A DNA stretch of 64,000 bases from contig NZ_CP114583.1 of NCBI RefSeq assembly GCF_030550815.1, forward strand, positions 124,001 through 188,000. Direction: 5' to 3'. Positions 42,656 through 52,678 of the stretch are shown here, in pieces (the first letter of the stretch is position 1; the number at the start of each line of letters is the position of its first letter). The stretch is from Candidatus Mycoplasma mahonii (GTDB lineage: Bacteria > Bacillota_I > Bacilli_A > Mycoplasmatales > Metamycoplasmataceae). Position numbers and translations under genes: made by a program. Below the pieces are notes generated by a model. The model made no database searches. It saw only the letters and a list, made by a program, of their open reading frames with translations, and was not told the DNA's origin.

Positions 42656-44533
42656 ATGTCTTATAAAGCACTATACAGATCATATCGGCCAAAATCATTT
42701 GATGATGTTGTTGGTCAAGATCACATCACTGAAACATTAAAAAATATCTTAAAAACAGATAAGATCTCGCATGCTTATCTTTTTGCTGGTCCTAGAGGAA
42801 CTGGTAAAACATCCGTTGCTCATATTTTTGCTAATGTTTTAAATTGTAGTGATGTATTATCAAAAACAAGTTCTTGTGGCAAGTGTGAACAATGTTTAGT
42901 TAAAATAAATATGGATATTGTTGAAATTGATGCCGCATCAAATAATGGTGTTGGAGAAATTAGAAAATTAATTGATGATTCAAAATATGCCCCATCAATG
43001 TCTAAATATAAAATCTATATTATCGATGAGATTCATATGTTATCTAAAGGAGCTTTTAATGCTCTATTAAAGACCTTGGAAGAACCATCTGAGCATATTA
43101 TCTTCATTCTTGCAACAACAGAACCGCACAAAATTCCCATTACCATTCTCTCAAGAACACAAAGATTTAATTTTAGAAGAATTTCTAATGAAGCTATTGA
43201 GGGACGATTAAAATTTGTTTTAAATAAAGAAGGGATTGCATTTGATGAGGAATCTATTGAGACTATCACCAGATTATCAAATGGTGGAATGAGAGATGCT
43301 CTTTCAATGGCCGATCAAGCATCTGCATTTTCCAATCAAAATCTATCATTTCATGCTATTTCAACTGTTTTTGGAATTGTTTCTACTTCTAAAATTATTG
43401 AATTACTTAATAAGATTTACATGACAGAAACAAAAGAAGTATTGATTTTGTCCAACTTATTTTTAAGCAGTGGAACAAATATTACAAAATTAATTGAGAA
43501 TATTTTAGAAATTATTAAAGACTTCATTATCTTTAAAAAAACAAGTGACATTAACTTATTAACAACATTGAATCAGGAAAAAATGAAAATGCTTAATATT
43601 TCAATATTGTTTTCATATAATGTTTTAGAGGAGTTTGGTGAATTATTGACAAAACTAAGATTTTCAGAGTATCCATCTCAAACATTTGAACTATCATTAT
43701 TAAAATTATTGAATAAAAATTATACTTCAAGTACCGAAATGCCAATAATCAATGATTCATATCAGGAAAAGATTGCATCAAGAGTTGATGGAGTTGTAAA
43801 AGTACCAATAAAATCATTAGAAGATACAAGCATTTTTGAAACAAACACCACCGAAATTAAAAAAGAAATAAATCATGATAACTTAACTTCAGAAATACAA
43901 ATAGCTGATGAAGCTCTTGAAAATGAGTCAGATTTAATTGAGGAAGATATTTTGAATACACAAGAGATTAACTTGCAAAATGCATCCAAAGAGATTGACT
44001 CAACAGATGAAATTGATATAATGAATATGTTTCAACTTGACAATGAAGTTGCCATGGATGAACCAACAACAAGTCCAACCACCTTCGATCTTGATGAGAT
44101 AATTAATTTAATAGTTCTTGGAAATAAAGACCATGTGACTAAATTAAAGAGCAAGTGGTCAAATATCGTTGACTATATATCTGAGCCAAAATTTCATAAT
44201 GATGCAACATTGCTTCAAGGAACAAAAATAATAACAGCAAGCGAAGCCTTTATTTTAATTACTTCTAAAGAGGATTTAATTGTTCGTGAAGTTAATGACA
44301 TTATTGGCACAGACACATTTAATGAGCTTATAAATTATGTGTTGGGAGAACCATATCGTATATTTGCTATAACGCTTGAAGAGTTTGAAAAAGTGAAAGA
44401 AGAATATAAAATGGCTAATGCATTAGGCAATTTGCCAGAACCTAAAGAGATTAAAAAGCCAGAAATTAAAAAAGAAGAAAACAAGGCACAATCATTTGGA
44501 GAAGAAATATTTGGTGATATATTTGGTTCTTAA
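42656..44533 (+). CDS. dnaX: DNA polymerase III subunits gamma/tau
   Basis: The clamp-loader ATPase, 625 residues. It begins MSYKALYRSYRPKSFDDVVG, with Walker A GPRGTGKTS (45-53), a zinc knuckle (Cys around SSCGKCEQC), Walker B YIIDEIHMLS and the SRC-like LSRTQRFNF. Residues beyond about 370 are acidic and lysine-rich, like the tau region that contacts polymerase and helicase. First gene of the conserved group dnaX-ybaB-recR-tmk. The start is set by the promoter six bases upstream. Confidence 0.96.
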   Translation: MSYKALYRSYRPKSFDDVVGQDHITETLKNILKTDKISHAYLFAGPRGTGKTSVAHIFANVLNCSDVLSKTSSCGKCEQCLVKINMDIVEIDAASNNGVGEIRKLIDDSKYAPSMSKYKIYIIDEIHMLSKGAFNALLKTLEEPSEHIIFILATTEPHKIPITILSRTQRFNFRRISNEAIEGRLKFVLNKEGIAFDEESIETITRLSNGGMRDALSMADQASAFSNQNLSFHAISTVFGIVSTSKIIELLNKIYMTETKEVLILSNLFLSSGTNITKLIENILEIIKDFIIFKKTSDINLLTTLNQEKMKMLNISILFSYNVLEEFGELLTKLRFSEYPSQTFELSLLKLLNKNYTSSTEMPIINDSYQEKIASRVDGVVKVPIKSLEDTSIFETNTTEIKKEINHDNLTSEIQIADEALENESDLIEEDILNTQEINLQNASKEIDSTDEIDIMNMFQLDNEVAMDEPTTSPTTFDLDEIINLIVLGNKDHVTKLKSKWSNIVDYISEPKFHNDATLLQGTKIITASEAFILITSKEDLIVREVNDIIGTDTFNELINYVLGEPYRIFAITLEEFEKVKEEYKMANALGNLPEPKEIKKPEIKKEENKAQSFGEEIFGDIFGS

Positions 44534-44544
44534 AAGGAGAACAT

Positions 44545-44838
44545 ATGAACATGAATGCAATGATTCAGCAAGCAAAAAAAATGCAAGAGGAAATGGAAAA
44601 AAGTAAGAAGAAATTAGCTTTAAAAGAATTTACAGTTGAAAAACAAGGTGTTACCCTAGTTATAACAGGTGACAAGAGAATAAAATCCATTAATATTAAT
44701 GAGGCTTTAGTGGACCCGGAAGATAAGGACATACTAGAGGATCTAATGATTATTGCCTTTAATGATGCTATCAAATTAATTGAAGAAGAAGAAACGTTAA
44801 TGACACCAACAATGCCTGGTGGAGGAATGCCTTTCTAA
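44545..44838 (+). CDS. ybaB: YbaB/EbfC-family nucleoid-associated protein
   Basis: A 97-residue protein. MNMNAMIQQAKKMQEEMEKS and the following GDKRIKSININ and PEDKDILEDLMIIAFNDAI match YbaB, a dimeric DNA-binding protein almost always encoded between dnaX and recR. AAAGGAGA precedes it by a few bases, 11 bases after dnaX. Its TAA shares a base with the recR ATG. Confidence 0.93.
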   Translation: MNMNAMIQQAKKMQEEMEKSKKKLALKEFTVEKQGVTLVITGDKRIKSININEALVDPEDKDILEDLMIIAFNDAIKLIEEEETLMTPTMPGGGMPF

Positions 44839-45419
44839 TGAGGCCCAATTCATTAATGGAATTAATCAATGAGTTTTCGTCATTGCCAGGAGTCAGCAAG
44901 AAACAAGCTGAAAAGATTGCATTTTTTTTAGTTACTTCTAAGCATGCAAATAGCAATGATTTATCAGATGCAATATTAAACGCTTCACAAAAAATTAAAA
45001 GATGTCAAGTATGTAATCATTTAACTGAAAATGATAAATGTTATATTTGTTTAGATACAACTCGCAACAATGTTTTAGTTGTTGTAGAAAACTCTGTTGA
45101 TGTATTTAAATTTGATGAGACACAAGACATAAAGCCATATTTCCATGTTCTTAATGGCTTGATTAATATTTCCAAAAATATTAAATTTGATGATCTTAAT
45201 ATTGATAAGTTAAAATCAAGGGCAAAAGATTATAAAGAGGTTATTATCGCCTTATCTCCAAATCTTGAGGGAATTGTCACAGCTAATTACATCAAGCAAT
45301 TATTAAGAAATCAAAAAGTAACACAGCTTGCTCAAGGTATCCCATTAGGAGCAGCAATGGAGTATGTTGATGAATTGACTTTGAAAGCTTCAATAGAAAA
45401 TAGAAAAGAGATCAAATAA
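44838..45419 (+). CDS. recR: Recombination mediator RecR
   Basis: A 193-residue protein of the RecFOR gap-repair pathway. It has the helix-hairpin-helix LPGVSKKQAEKIAFFL, the zinc finger CQVCNHLTENDKCYIC (four Cys), then a Toprim domain VLVVVENSVDVFKF and LSPNLEGIVTANYI, and the C-terminal TQLAQGIPLGAAMEYVDELT. Length is typical. Overlaps ybaB and tmk by one base each, indicating coupled translation. Confidence 0.95.
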   Translation: MRPNSLMELINEFSSLPGVSKKQAEKIAFFLVTSKHANSNDLSDAILNASQKIKRCQVCNHLTENDKCYICLDTTRNNVLVVVENSVDVFKFDETQDIKPYFHVLNGLINISKNIKFDDLNIDKLKSRAKDYKEVIIALSPNLEGIVTANYIKQLLRNQKVTQLAQGIPLGAAMEYVDELTLKASIENRKEIK

Positions 45420-46036
45420 TGTTTATAACTTTTGAAGGAGTTGATGGTTCTGGAAAAACAACCGTCATTGAAAAATTAAAAAAGTATTTAAATAGCAAAA
45501 ATTTTGAATATGTTTTTACAAGAGAACCAGGTTCAACAGAGTCAAAAGAAGCTGAACAAATTAGAAATATTATTTTAAATCCCGATAATGCATTAACTCC
45601 GATGACCGAGGCGATTTTATTTACAGCAGATCGCAGATTGCATCTTGAAACATTAATTTGACCAGCATTAGCACAAAATAAAACTGTTTTATGCGACAGG
45701 TATGTAGACTCTTCACTTGCTTATCAAGGAGGTGGCAAAGATCTTGGTGTAGAAAATATTTTACAATTAAATAGAACTGTCATTGACGATACTATGCCAG
45801 ATCTAACAATCTTTTTTGACCTCAAACCAGAAGAAGCTGCAAAACGTGTTGAAGAAAGATCGATCAAAGACCGCATGGAATTGGAAAGTGATTTATTTAG
45901 ACAAAAGGTTTATGATGGATACAAAAAAGTGATCAAAATGTTTCCAAATCGTTTTAAAGTTGTTGATGCATCAAAATCAAGAGAAGAAGTCTTCAATGAT
46001 GTTAAAAAGATAATTGATAAAACACTTAATTTATAA
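45419..46036 (+). CDS. tmk: Thymidylate kinase
   Basis: Phosphorylates dTMP to dTDP. The 205-residue enzyme has P-loop FEGVDGSGKTTVIEKL, the DRY-like TREPGSTES, LLFTADRRLHLE (here ILFTADRR), CDRYVDSSLAYQGGG with catalytic residues, and the LID region VEERSIKDRMELE. Start coupled to recR by TAATG. A promoter for holB lies immediately after its stop. Confidence 0.95.
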
Positions 46037-46048
46037 AGTGCTTTTCTT

Positions 46049-46054
46049 TATAAT
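46049..46054 (+). promoter_or_regulatory. -10 box of holB, TATAAT-N6-ATG
   Basis: TATAAT, six bases (TGAGGT), ATG at 46061. It gives the second half of the dnaX cluster its own promoter. Confidence 0.65.
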
Positions 46055-46060
46055 TGAGGT

Positions 46061-46999
46061 ATGAGTTTTATTGAAAAAGTCAAAAAAGAAAATAAAATTG
46101 TTTATCAAATCCTGGCAAACAGTTATAGTAATAACAAGATAGTTCATGCATATCTTTTTTCTGCTATGAAATATCAAGAAATTATTAATGAACCAAATAT
46201 GCTCATTGACTTGTTAATTAATGAAAAACCATTTTCTGGTAAAACTAGAAGTATCAATTCGTATGCTGATTTAATTGTCTTAGATGGGTCTAATGCCCTT
46301 ATTAAAAAAGGGCTTGTAATTGATGCAGCAAATAAATTACAAGAGTCAGCACTTGATGATCGTGGGATCAAAATTCTATTAATCAAAAATGTTGAAAACA
46401 CTAATATTCAATCCATTAATTCGTTGCTTAAATTTATTGAGGAGCCCACACCAAATACATTTATTATTATGACAACAAATAATATATCCGCGGTTATCCC
46501 AACCATAAAATCAAGATCACAAATTATCAATGTTAAAAAGCTAGATAAAAATATTATTGAGAAGAAATTATCTGAGTCCGATATTCCTTCCATATACACG
46601 ACATTACTTGCAAATATTGCTGATTCATATGAAGAAGCAATGAAAATTTTTAGATCAAATGTTTTCCAAAAACAATACAATGAAATTATTATAATTCTTC
46701 AAAAATCTATCGTTAACAAAGACAATATGATCAATGAATTAATGACCCTTATTTTGAAATTTGATTACAAAACTATTCTTTATATGATAAAAGAATTTTT
46801 CAATGATATTTGAAAAACGGAAACAGGATTAAACACATCATTTAAAAACCAAGAGAAATTATTGCATTCATATAAAAGTTTTAACTATAAAAAGGCCATA
46901 CCGTTAATTAATGATTTTCTTATTTCTCAAAATAGTTATGTGAATTTTGAATTATATAAGACTAGTTTTCTAATTCATTTAGAGGAATGCTATGAGTAA
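46061..46999 (+). CDS. holB: DNA polymerase III delta' subunit-like protein
   Basis: A 312-residue AAA+ protein. KIVHAYLFSA, DLIVLDGS, KGLVIDAANKL, ILLIKNVENTNIQSINSLLKFIEEP and FIIMTTNNISAVIPTIKSRSQI match HolB, the clamp-loader subunit that positions delta. The Walker A loop is degenerate and no zinc-binding cysteines are seen, as usual for this non-hydrolysing subunit. It overlaps rsmI by 8 bases. Confidence 0.9.
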
Positions 47000-47684
47000 A
47001 TTATATGTTATTGGAACACCGATCGGAAACCTAAAAGACATCACTCTTAGAGCCATTGAAACACTCAATGATGTTGATGTTATTGCTTGCGAAGATACCA
47101 GAGTAACTAAAAAATTGTTAAATCATTTAGAAATAATTGGCAAAAGAACAATTGCATACCATGATAAAAACGAAAAATCTTCTGCTAAAGGAATTATTGA
47201 AATGATTTTATCTGGCAAAAATGTAGGTCTTGTTTCAGATGCTGGTATGCCAGTTATTAATGATCCAGGATATGAGGTTATCAGACTTGCAATTGGTAGT
47301 GGCGTAGAAATTGTTGTTATACCTAGTGTTTCTGCGGTACTCACAACACTTGTATTATCTAATTTTGATACTCATTTTACATTTATTGGATTTTTAAAAC
47401 CAAAATCAGGACAACGCCAAAATCAACTTAAAAAGTTGTCTCCCGGAACATATGTAGCTTTTGTATCACCTCATAGAATCATGAGTGAACTCGAGGACAT
47501 AAAAACAGTATTTACTGAAAATATTAAATTATTTTTAGGCAGAGAATTAACGAAGAAATTTGAAACACATTATCGTGGAACTGTTGTTGATGTAATGGAG
47601 GCGATTAAGGATGAAATCAAAGGTGAGATGTCGATTGCATTTGAAGTTCCTAAATTCAAAAAGGTGAATAAATATGCTAAGTAA
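46992..47684 (+). CDS. rsmI: 16S rRNA (cytidine-2'-O-)-methyltransferase
   Basis: Methylates the ribose of C1402 in 16S rRNA. The 230-residue tetrapyrrole-methylase-fold protein begins MSKLYVIGTPIGNLKDITLR and has ACEDTRVTKKLLNHL, ISYHDKNE-like TIAYHDKNEK, VSDAGMPVINDPGYEVI, SVSAVLTTLVLS and LGRELTKKFE, all RsmI hallmarks. It lacks the C-terminal extension of longer RsmI proteins. Overlaps holB upstream and the DUF951 gene downstream. Confidence 0.95.
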   Translation: MSKLYVIGTPIGNLKDITLRAIETLNDVDVIACEDTRVTKKLLNHLEIIGKRTIAYHDKNEKSSAKGIIEMILSGKNVGLVSDAGMPVINDPGYEVIRLAIGSGVEIVVIPSVSAVLTTLVLSNFDTHFTFIGFLKPKSGQRQNQLKKLSPGTYVAFVSPHRIMSELEDIKTVFTENIKLFLGRELTKKFETHYRGTVVDVMEAIKDEIKGEMSIAFEVPKFKKVNKYAK

Positions 47685-47868
47685 TGATCAATACGAATTA
47701 GGGACAATAGTCCATCTCAAAAAACCTCACCCGTCAGGCACCATAGAGTGAGAAGTTGTAAGGGTTGGAGCGGATATTAAGATTAAATCAACAATAAAAA
47801 ATGATCTTTTTATTATGATGACTAGAAGAGAATTTAATCGTAAAGGCAAAAAAGTTGTAAAAAAATAG
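47674..47868 (+). CDS. DUF951 family small protein (YyzM-like)
   Basis: A 64-residue basic protein beginning MLSNDQYELGTIVHLKKPHP, with SGTIEWEVVRVGADIKIK and MMTRREFNRKGKK. KKPHPSGxxxWEVVRxGxDIxIK is the DUF951 pattern found in many Firmicutes (B. subtilis YyzM). The family's central cysteines are absent here. Function unknown, perhaps RNA or ribosome related. Its ATG lies inside the end of rsmI (11-base overlap), with AAGGTG as ribosome-binding site. Confidence 0.82.
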
Positions 47869-47890
47869 TAAGAATACTTATGAATAATAT

Positions 47891-49489
47891 CTATCCGTTT
47901 TTTTTGTTTTTAATTACAGCTTTAATAAATCCTCTAAACAAAGGATGCTCAAACATGGGTGTGGAGCTAAACTCTGGATGAGCCTGTACTCCCAAATAAA
48001 ATTTTTTCTTGGGCATTTCAACAACTTCAGCTAAGTTTTGTTTTTTATCAAAACCAGTGAATTTGAATTCGTTATTTTGAATTTGCATTAAATATCTTGG
48101 ATTAGCCTCATATCTGTGGCGGTGTCTTTCAATTGATTGGTCTGATGTATATAATTTAGAAATTAATGATCCTCTAATGTGTAATGTTGTTGATTCTCCT
48201 AATCTTAGAGTTCCTCCAATATTACCGTCTTTTCCTTTAATTATGTCTATAACAAACGTTCCTTCATCGGATACTTCTGAAGAAGTCGCATCGTCAATGC
48301 CTTGACGCCTAGCTTCAGCTATAACCATAGCTTGGAAACCATAACAAATCCCAAAAGTTGGAATATCTTTATCGCGATTATATTCAGCTACAATAACTTT
48401 TCCCGAGAAACCTCTTGCACCAAATCCTGGCAAGATAATTGTCCCATCGGTTCCAGAAATTTTACTCTTGATATTTTTCTCTGATATACCATCAGATTTA
48501 ATTCATTTAAATGAAACATCAAACATTTGATTAATTGCTGATACTTTAACTGCTTCAACAATTGATTTATATGCCTCCGGAAATTGAGCGTATTTACCCA
48601 CCATGGCAATCTTAATTTCACCTTTTTTTTCAGCATCAATTAATTTAATGAATTTATTCCATTTGGTTAAATCAGGTTTTTGTGTTTTCATTCCAAAGTA
48701 GTTTAAAACCATTTCAGACATTTTATATTTGGCAAAATAATTAGGTATCTTATAAATATTAGATACATTAGGAACAGGTATAACAAATTTTTCATTTAGA
48801 AACGAAGTGATAGCTATTTTCTTAACAATAAAAGCTTCTGGTTCTTTGTTCCCTCTTAATAAGATGATATTCGGTCTTAATCCATTTGATTGAAGAAGCG
48901 AAATAGATTGTTGTGTTGGTTTGGACTTGAATTCATTTGAAGCACTCAAAAAAGGAACATAAGTTGTATGAATAAGCATTGATTTTTTTTCGTTCATTCT
49001 GATGAATTGGGAAATAGCATAAATAAATGGTTGAGATTCAATATCTCCAACAGTGCCTCCGACTTCGGTAATGATAAAATTCGCTTTAGATGTTTTTCCC
49101 GCCTTTTTTATCTTTTCAATAATTTTATCAGTGACATGAGGAACCACTTGAACTGTGTTTCCGTCAAATTTACCTTGACGTTCTTCATTAAGTAATTCAA
49201 ACAAAATACTTCCCTGTGTATAACTAGAGTTCTTGGTAAATTTTTCACCAATAAATCTTTCATAATGACCGATATCCAAATCAGTTTCTGCTCCATCTTT
49301 TGTAACATAAACCTCACCGTGTTGGTAAGGTGACATTGTTCCTGGATCAGTATTATAATAAGGATCCAATTTTTGAACAAAAACTGAAAAACCAGAGTTC
49401 TTAAGCAAGTTACCTAATGAAGCTGCTGAAACACCTTTTCCTAATCCTGATAGAACTCCGCCTGTAACAAATATATATTTTGTTTCCAT
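47891..49489 (-). CDS. pyrG: CTP synthase
   Basis: Makes CTP from UTP, ATP and glutamine. The 532-residue protein has the synthase domain (TKYIFVTGGVLSGLGKGV, QKLDPYYNTDPGTMSPYQHG, EVGGTVGDIESQPF, the CTP-binding TYVPFL) and a class I glutaminase domain with nucleophile Cys in FGICYGFQAMV and His/Glu in VQAHPEFSSTP. GICYGFQ replaces the more usual GICLGMQ but keeps the Cys. AGGGAGAA precedes the start. Convergent with the DUF951 gene. Confidence 0.96.
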
Positions 49490-49567
49490 ATTTTCTCCCT
49501 AATTTCAATTATATATATATCTAGTTTCTATTTTCAATATAAAAGTTATTTTTTTGATAGAATGTTA

Positions 49568-49687
49568 CTAGAGTCTTTGGGAAATGTGAAAATCATTACC
49601 GGTGGTCAAGCCCACGAGCGAAAGCTGATTAGGATAGTTGCCTAAGCCGACGGAATAGTCCGGATAAAGAAGATGATAAGACTCTAG
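49568..49687 (+). promoter_or_regulatory. FMN riboswitch (RFN element)
   Basis: Conserved RFN blocks occur in order: GGGAAATGTGAAAATCAT, ACCGGTGGT, GCCCACGAGC, GATTAGGATAGTTGCCTAA, GCCGACGG and AGTCCGGATAAAGAAGAT. The outer stem pairs CTAGAGTCTT (49568-49577) with AAGACTCTAG (49678-49687), ten bases. The 3' strand abuts the AAAGGG ribosome-binding site of ribU, so FMN binding probably blocks translation; no intrinsic terminator with a long T-run is seen. Confidence 0.93.
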
Positions 49688-49702
49688 AAAGGGTCTTTTA
49701 CT

Positions 49703-50296
49703 ATGCCCTATAAAAATATAAATTTTAGAATCGCATTCGCTGGAATATTCCTTGGTGGAGGGCTATTGTTTCAGTTTTTATCAAAATTTATGCCACTAGT
49801 TCCACAACTTATGGATATTAATTTATCACTTGTTTTTATTGTTCCTATATTTTTTATATCTGGATACTGAATGGGTATGATGACTTTGATTATTAAATAT
49901 ATCTTAGGTCCAGCCATTGGCAGAGGTTACAATCCGCCTGAAATGATTGGTCAAACTATTTTATTTGTTGCTGGTCTATTATTTATTCATTTATTACTTA
50001 TCGCACAAAAAGCAAGATTAATAAAAAATAAATATGGAATGTATATCGGTATTACAATTATTACACTTTTCTCATCATTTATCATGACGACATTAAATGG
50101 TGTGTTATTTGTTCCACTATATTTTATGGCAGCATCTGATGAACCATTTAAATTTGGTTCCTACAATATATCATGAGGCAATGTGACTCAATATTGAGCT
50201 GTTATATACTTGGTATATTTAACTGGTAATATCATTAATTATGGTTTAACATCATTAACTTTGATCGCTATTTTTAAAGTTAAAAAAATATTTTAG
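49703..50296 (+). CDS. ribU: ECF transporter S component, riboflavin (RibU-like)
   Basis: A 197-residue membrane protein with five or six hydrophobic helices, starting MPYKNINFRIAFAGIFLGGG. Its size and topology match S components of energy-coupling factor vitamin importers. The FMN riboswitch directly upstream is the strongest evidence for riboflavin as ligand. It would use shared EcfA/EcfT modules encoded elsewhere. The TTTTAG at its end forms part of the CIRCE-like element that precedes lon. Confidence 0.85.
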
Positions 50297-50319
50297 CAAT
50301 TAAGATATTTGATTGCTAA
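50293..50319. promoter_or_regulatory. CIRCE-like HrcA operator of lon
   Basis: TTAGCAATT (50293-50301), nine bases, GATTGCTAA (50311-50319). The classic CIRCE element is TTAGCACTC-N9-GAGTGCTAA; outer arms and spacing are identical and two positions per arm differ. It lies just upstream of TATAAT at 50325-50330. CIRCE control of lon is known in mycoplasmas. The left arm overlaps the ribU stop codon. Confidence 0.8.
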
Positions 50320-50324
50320 TTTGA

Positions 50325-50330
50325 TATAAT
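50325..50330 (+). promoter_or_regulatory. -10 box of lon
   Basis: TATAAT 24 bases before the lon ATG and 5 bases after the CIRCE-like repeat. The gene has an AAAAGGAG ribosome-binding site, so it is leadered. Confidence 0.65.
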
Positions 50331-50353
50331 AATATTAGTTAAAAGGAGATTAC

Positions 50354-52657
50354 ATGAAATACACAGTTGTACCTACTAGGGGAGTGATTGTTTTTCCAGG
50401 CCATTCATCAGTTGTTGAAGCGGGAAGAAGAGGATCACTAAATGCTGTTGATTTAAGTGTTTTACAATACGAATCAAAACTAGTCATTATTTCCCAAAAG
50501 GACCCTATAAAACCTTTTGTGGAAAATGAGGAAGACCTTTATAAGGTTGGAACACTAGTTTCAATTAAAGTTGAAAAAAAATCTGAAAATGGTTCTAAAT
50601 CGATTTCAATGTATGGAATAAAAAGGGTGAAAATCAAATCAATTGAAATAACTGACAATTTAATAGAAGCTGATGTTGTTGAATTAGCCAGCAAAAGTGT
50701 ATCATCTGAAGATGAGCAAAAAGTTGTTGATTTAATCTCGCAAAAAATGCAAAACATTATGTCTTCAATGGCTCCAATGCCAAAGGATGTTCTTTCATCA
50801 CTAGCCACAGGTATTACTGCTGGTGAACTAACCGATTTAGTTGCTCATTATGTACCTTTTAAATTTTCTGATAAGCAAGAAATATTAGAATCATTTGTTT
50901 TATATAAAAGACTTGAATTAGTTAATGGCTTATTAATATCTAAAACAAAAGAAAGAGAAGTTGATCACTCTGTTGATATGAAAGTTAAAAAAACACTTGA
51001 TGATCAACAACGCGAATTTCTTTTAAGAGAAAAACAAAAAGCAATTAAAGAAGAGTTGGGTGAGCTTTCTTCAAAAGATTCAGAAATAGATGAATGAAAC
51101 AAAAAACTTCAAGATAAAAAATATCCCCATAACGTTAGAGATGTTGTTTTACAAGAAATGAGAAGATATGAATCCATGCCATCAATTTCTGCTGAAGCAC
51201 ATGTTTCAAAGGGATATATTGAATGAATAATGAAATTACCATGAGATACATATAGTGAAGATTTATCTGATTTAAGAAAGGCTCAGAAAGTTTTGGATTC
51301 TAATCATTATGGCTTAAAAGAAGTTAAGTCAAGAATTATAGAACATCTTGCTGTCAAGATAAAGACAAATTCTCACTCATCTCCAATTTTAACATTGGTT
51401 GGTCCCCCTGGAGTTGGTAAAACATCATTGGCAAAATCAATTTCTCAAACACTTGGAAGAGAAATGATTAAAGTTTCACTTGGTGGAGTTAAAGATGAAT
51501 CTGAAATTAGAGGTCATAGAAGAACTTATGTAGGAGCAATGCCCGGTAAAATTATTCAAGCAATTAATCGTGCTAAAACTTCTAACCCCATTATTTTATT
51601 AGATGAAATTGATAAAATGTCATCTGATTATAAAGGTGATCCCACTTCTGCTATGTTGGAGGTTCTTGACCCAGAGCAAAACAAAAAATTTCAAGACAAC
51701 TATATCGAACTTGAATATGATTTGTCAAATGTGATGTTTTTAGCAACTGCTAACTACATTGATCAAATACCTAATCCATTAATGGATCGTGTAGAATTGA
51801 TTAGATTAAATCAATATACAACAGATGAGAAAATTGAAATTGCTAAAAGACACATTATTAGTGATGTCATCAAAGAAAATGGGCTTACAAAAAATTTGTT
51901 TAATATTTCTGATGCTACAATTGAATATGTTATTAATAAGTACACACTTGAAGCAGGTGTTCGTGGATTAAAAAGAACATTATCTAAATTAGCAAGGAAA
52001 ATTGTTGTTCTAAAATTAAATGGAGATGTCAAAAGTTCTTATGTCATCACTATAGAAAAAGCTAAAAAATTATTAGGCAAAGAAAAAGTAACTAAAGAAG
52101 TGTTGAAGGGTAAATCAGAAGTGGGGTTGACAAACGGAATGTATTTTTCAAATGTTGGTGGTGGAATACTTCCGATTGAAGTCAAAACATATGCATCGAA
52201 AGCAGGAAACATTATATTGACTGGCTCGATTAAAGATGTTATGAAAGAATCACTCACTATAGCAATTGCCTATATTAGATCAAATGCTAAAAAGTTTGGT
52301 ATTAAATTTGATTTTGAAAAAAATGTTATTCAAGTTCATGTTCCTGAAGGGGCAACGCCAAAAGACGGCCCATCAGCTGGTATTGCTTTTACAACAGCTG
52401 TCTTATCGGCACTTTTAGGCAAACCAGTTAAAAGAGATATCGCTCTTACTGGTGAAATAACATTAAGAGGTAAGGTGTTAGAGATCGGTGGATTGAAAGA
52501 AAAAACTATTGGTGCAGTTGAAGCAGGAGTTAAAATCATATTCATTCCCGAAACAAACAAAAAAGATATTTCTGATCTTTCTAAAAAGGTCAAGGAAATA
52601 GCAAAGATTATTACGGTCTCGAAATATGAAGATGTATATAATAAAATATTCGCCTAG
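50354..52657 (+). CDS. lon: ATP-dependent protease Lon
   Basis: A 767-residue heat-shock protease. N-terminal substrate-binding domain (VVPTRGVIVFPGHSSVVE), AAA+ module with Walker A GPPGVGKTS (about 350), IRGHRRTYVGAMPGKIIQAI and Walker B LLDEIDKMSSD, then the protease domain with catalytic Ser674 in PKDGPSAGIAF and the Lys about 43 residues later in RGKVLEIGGLKEKTIGA. Length is typical. Preceded by a CIRCE-like operator, so stress-inducible through HrcA. Its TAG stop lies in the loop of a terminator hairpin. Confidence 0.97.
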
Positions 52658-52671
52658 GGCGAATATTTTAT
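52641..52671. terminator. Bidirectional terminator between lon and the M42 peptidase
   Basis: ATAAAATATTCGCC pairs perfectly with GGCGAATATTTTAT, a 14 bp stem with loop TAG. The loop is the lon stop codon. The A/T-rich stem ends serve both converging genes. Confidence 0.85.
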
Positions 52672-52678
52672 TAATCTT

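Noticed and set aside
50293-50319. Reading the TTAGCAAT/ATTGCTAA repeat as a ribU terminator
   Set aside because: No T-run follows, and arms, nine-base spacing and promoter position fit a CIRCE operator better.
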